Shown one piece after another: positions 63,601-64,000 of a stretch of DNA of 64,000 nt. Position 1 is the first letter of the stretch. Each line of letters opens with the position of its first letter. The notes under the pieces were generated by a model. That model had not been told where the DNA came from. It searched no databases and saw nothing but the letters and a program-made list of their open reading frames with translations. The DNA is from Saccharicrinis aurantiacus (GTDB lineage Bacteria > Bacteroidota > Bacteroidia > Bacteroidales > Marinilabiliaceae): NCBI RefSeq assembly GCF_001660705.2, contig NZ_LYBV02000030.1, positions 230,224 through 294,223 of the forward strand. Direction: 5' to 3'. The position numbers and the translations under genes are program-made.

Positions 63601-63805
63601 CCGTTTTCCATAAGCCATTGCTCGCACCATGAAAAAAAGTATTTGGTTTTGTAGGATGCCCAATCACTACGGAACCTCTATTTCCGATGATAGGTCCAAT
63701 AAACCGCCAAGTGAGGGCATCAAATTGAGTGGGTCTTTCTTGGGCAAATCCTAAAGTGTTAAGTGTTAGAAATGCTATTAGAATTATTAAGCAAAGTTTT
63801 TTCAT
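60602..63805 (-). CDS. Large BNR/VPS10-type beta-propeller protein, secreted
   Basis: 1,067 residues with a signal peptide ending G-F-A-Q (about residue 21). The first 700 residues are two beta-propellers made of sortilin/BNR-type blades with Asp-box motifs such as S-T-D-G-G-D-N-W, T-I-D-G-G-K-T-W, S-K-D-G-G-K-T-W and T-K-D-G-G-A-S-W. The remaining part has an Ig-like strand region (P-G-E-Y-Q-V-K-L-T-V near 895) and a helical C-terminus (about 925-1060). Such proteins are often annotated as glycosyl hydrolase, exo-sialidase or Ycf48-like, but no sialidase Arg triad or Tyr is evident, so binding is as likely as catalysis. No T9SS tail is recognised. Upstream 63806-64000 is AT-rich and empty. 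Confidence 0.88.
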   Translation of the reverse strand: MKKLCLIILIAFLTLNTLGFAQERPTQFDALTWRFIGPIIGNRGSVVIGHPTKPNTFFHGASNGLWKTEDAGTYWEAVGDDDFNYGSIGAMEFSESNPDIAYVGLGEPQMRNNVSWGDGVYKSTDGGDNWSHIGLDKVRHISQVRVHPTNPDIVYVGAFGDAFGPGTNRGVYRTIDGGKTWNQVLFKSDKAGVIDLVLNPSNPDVLFAVMWEFERKAWGPKTGGPESGIYKSTDGGDNWTEITYNKGLPEKERGRTGITMSAANATKVYALIDSETKPGLYVSDDLGDNWSFVSDNFQIIGRPFYYSHIFASPHDANELWSPNNRMFMSKDGGKTWVLDPGIKDDFHDIWICPKDPNRMIGTNDGGCQISMTGGNTWSSQHTQKNSQFYRVNVDNDFPYNVYGSGQDVLAYKVPSASRWGGISGYETTIIGNGETSSVIPNPNDLNIVYNISGGAPMGSGAPFTVNNIATGQNEVRSVWPVPLFGLNAYDLKYRFNWDLAYFLSPHDNKTLYLGGNVVFKSTDEGLTWEVISPDLTNDLKDRQKITGTPWLSEYFGQEIYSTIKRLDESPIKQGVIWVGSDDGKISITKDGGASWEDISIKDKALPKYSQVYEIEPSPYDAATAYVVFSNFNTYNDYKPYIFKTTDYGKTWINLSVNFPQEEITRTIRVDKVRKNLLFVGTETGAYYSLNDGKSWDKLKANLPAVPVVDIKIKDNDIVIATNGRGFWIMEDITPLRELGTEAASKPTHLYPIQDHTRFGYNWWLDYVPGGDPAMKKNYFVQNMRPGLTYYEESFKQVNGERKRKFIDAGDPKPLGPTFYFKLESEPKDISIEIMNSDNKVIRNYGKEHMMLNFSKGDDFNSGLNKFVWDMRINMLPRVPQRPATAIIPIVAPGEYQVKLTVDGYSETQKFKIHMSPKEKYTQAQADAKFEFWMNMYNSASQMTKNVMDALKVRDDAKSKLEVLEASGASPSAIKKAQKQYDVIAKTVNSYEGSYVSTGRTLAEVINLPATILFKLSFMSGILDHSEGPVSNSMKTEYKVLLDEAKAADLNYKTAIDTELIKFNKLVK

Positions 63806-64000
63806 AGCAATTAATTTAAAATTTAGATCTTATATTTTTAGTGTATTATATAGACAAAATGTAATGCTAAGTTGTTGATATGGGATTAGATAAATTGCTG
63901 CTTCAATATTTAATTAACAGTAACCTATTTATTATGTTCAAATTAAGGAAAGTGCTCATAAGAGTCAACAAAAAGGGGAAGTAATTGTGGGAGTATCGGG

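Overview
This window is from a member of the Bacteroidota, probably a gliding, marine-type, polysaccharide-degrading lineage. I infer this from gene content: two sulfatases, an OprB-type porin, type IX secretion (T9SS) substrates with CHU_C or type A tails, a PorP/SprF protein with an OmpA/PD40 partner, and signal peptides ending in the phylum's usual A-Q. Promoters match the Bacteroidota -7 box TAnnTTTG with a TTG or TTTG about 15-20 bases upstream, and Shine-Dalgarno sequences are not evident. The DNA is AT-rich. No tRNA, rRNA operon, transposase, prophage or CRISPR array was seen.

Layout. 1-2422: two minus-strand sulfatases, the first cut by the window edge. 2885-8671: a minus-strand operon running TetR, outer-membrane barrel, LolD-like ATPase, two FtsX/LolC/E-type permeases and a LolA-like protein, with a perfect palindrome just upstream of tetR. 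8797-13702: a YoaK-type membrane protein, a small membrane protein, a LysR regulator, YeiH-type and TauE/SafE-type exporters and a membrane protein. 13743-17449: a Wzi/RemB-like barrel, a GT2 glycosyltransferase and a metallophosphoesterase. 17618-26827: TPR proteins, a Pif1-like helicase fused to TPRs, an ankyrin lipoprotein, PPK2, a C69 dipeptidase and a small Cse60-like protein.

27651-41988 is a surface-adhesion module: an approximately 3,500-residue Ig/PKD-like adhesin with a CHU_C tail, then PorP/SprF, a PorE-like OmpA protein and a SPOR-like secreted protein. 42025-44000 holds RNase P RNA, a YihY/BrkB protein and a 6S-like minus-strand RNA candidate. 44115-56964 is mostly housekeeping: a DnaQ/GIY-YIG nuclease, a thioesterase, prfC, a PHP phosphatase, a GNAT, exodeoxyribonuclease III, purB and an MsbA-like ABC exporter. 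57676-63805 encodes a coiled-coil lipoprotein, an outer-membrane barrel, an OprB-like porin and a large BNR/VPS10-type protein.

The least explained material lies between genes. There is a dispersed family of about 110-160 bp palindromic elements (four copies), a decayed 42-bp tandem array (57221-57640), a three-copy 21-bp repeat (50848-50910), a 6S-like RNA, a gene split at an A8 run (50288-50295), a decayed GNAT fragment beside it, and a GC-rich foldable island (60467-60548). The right edge (63806-64000) shows no gene.
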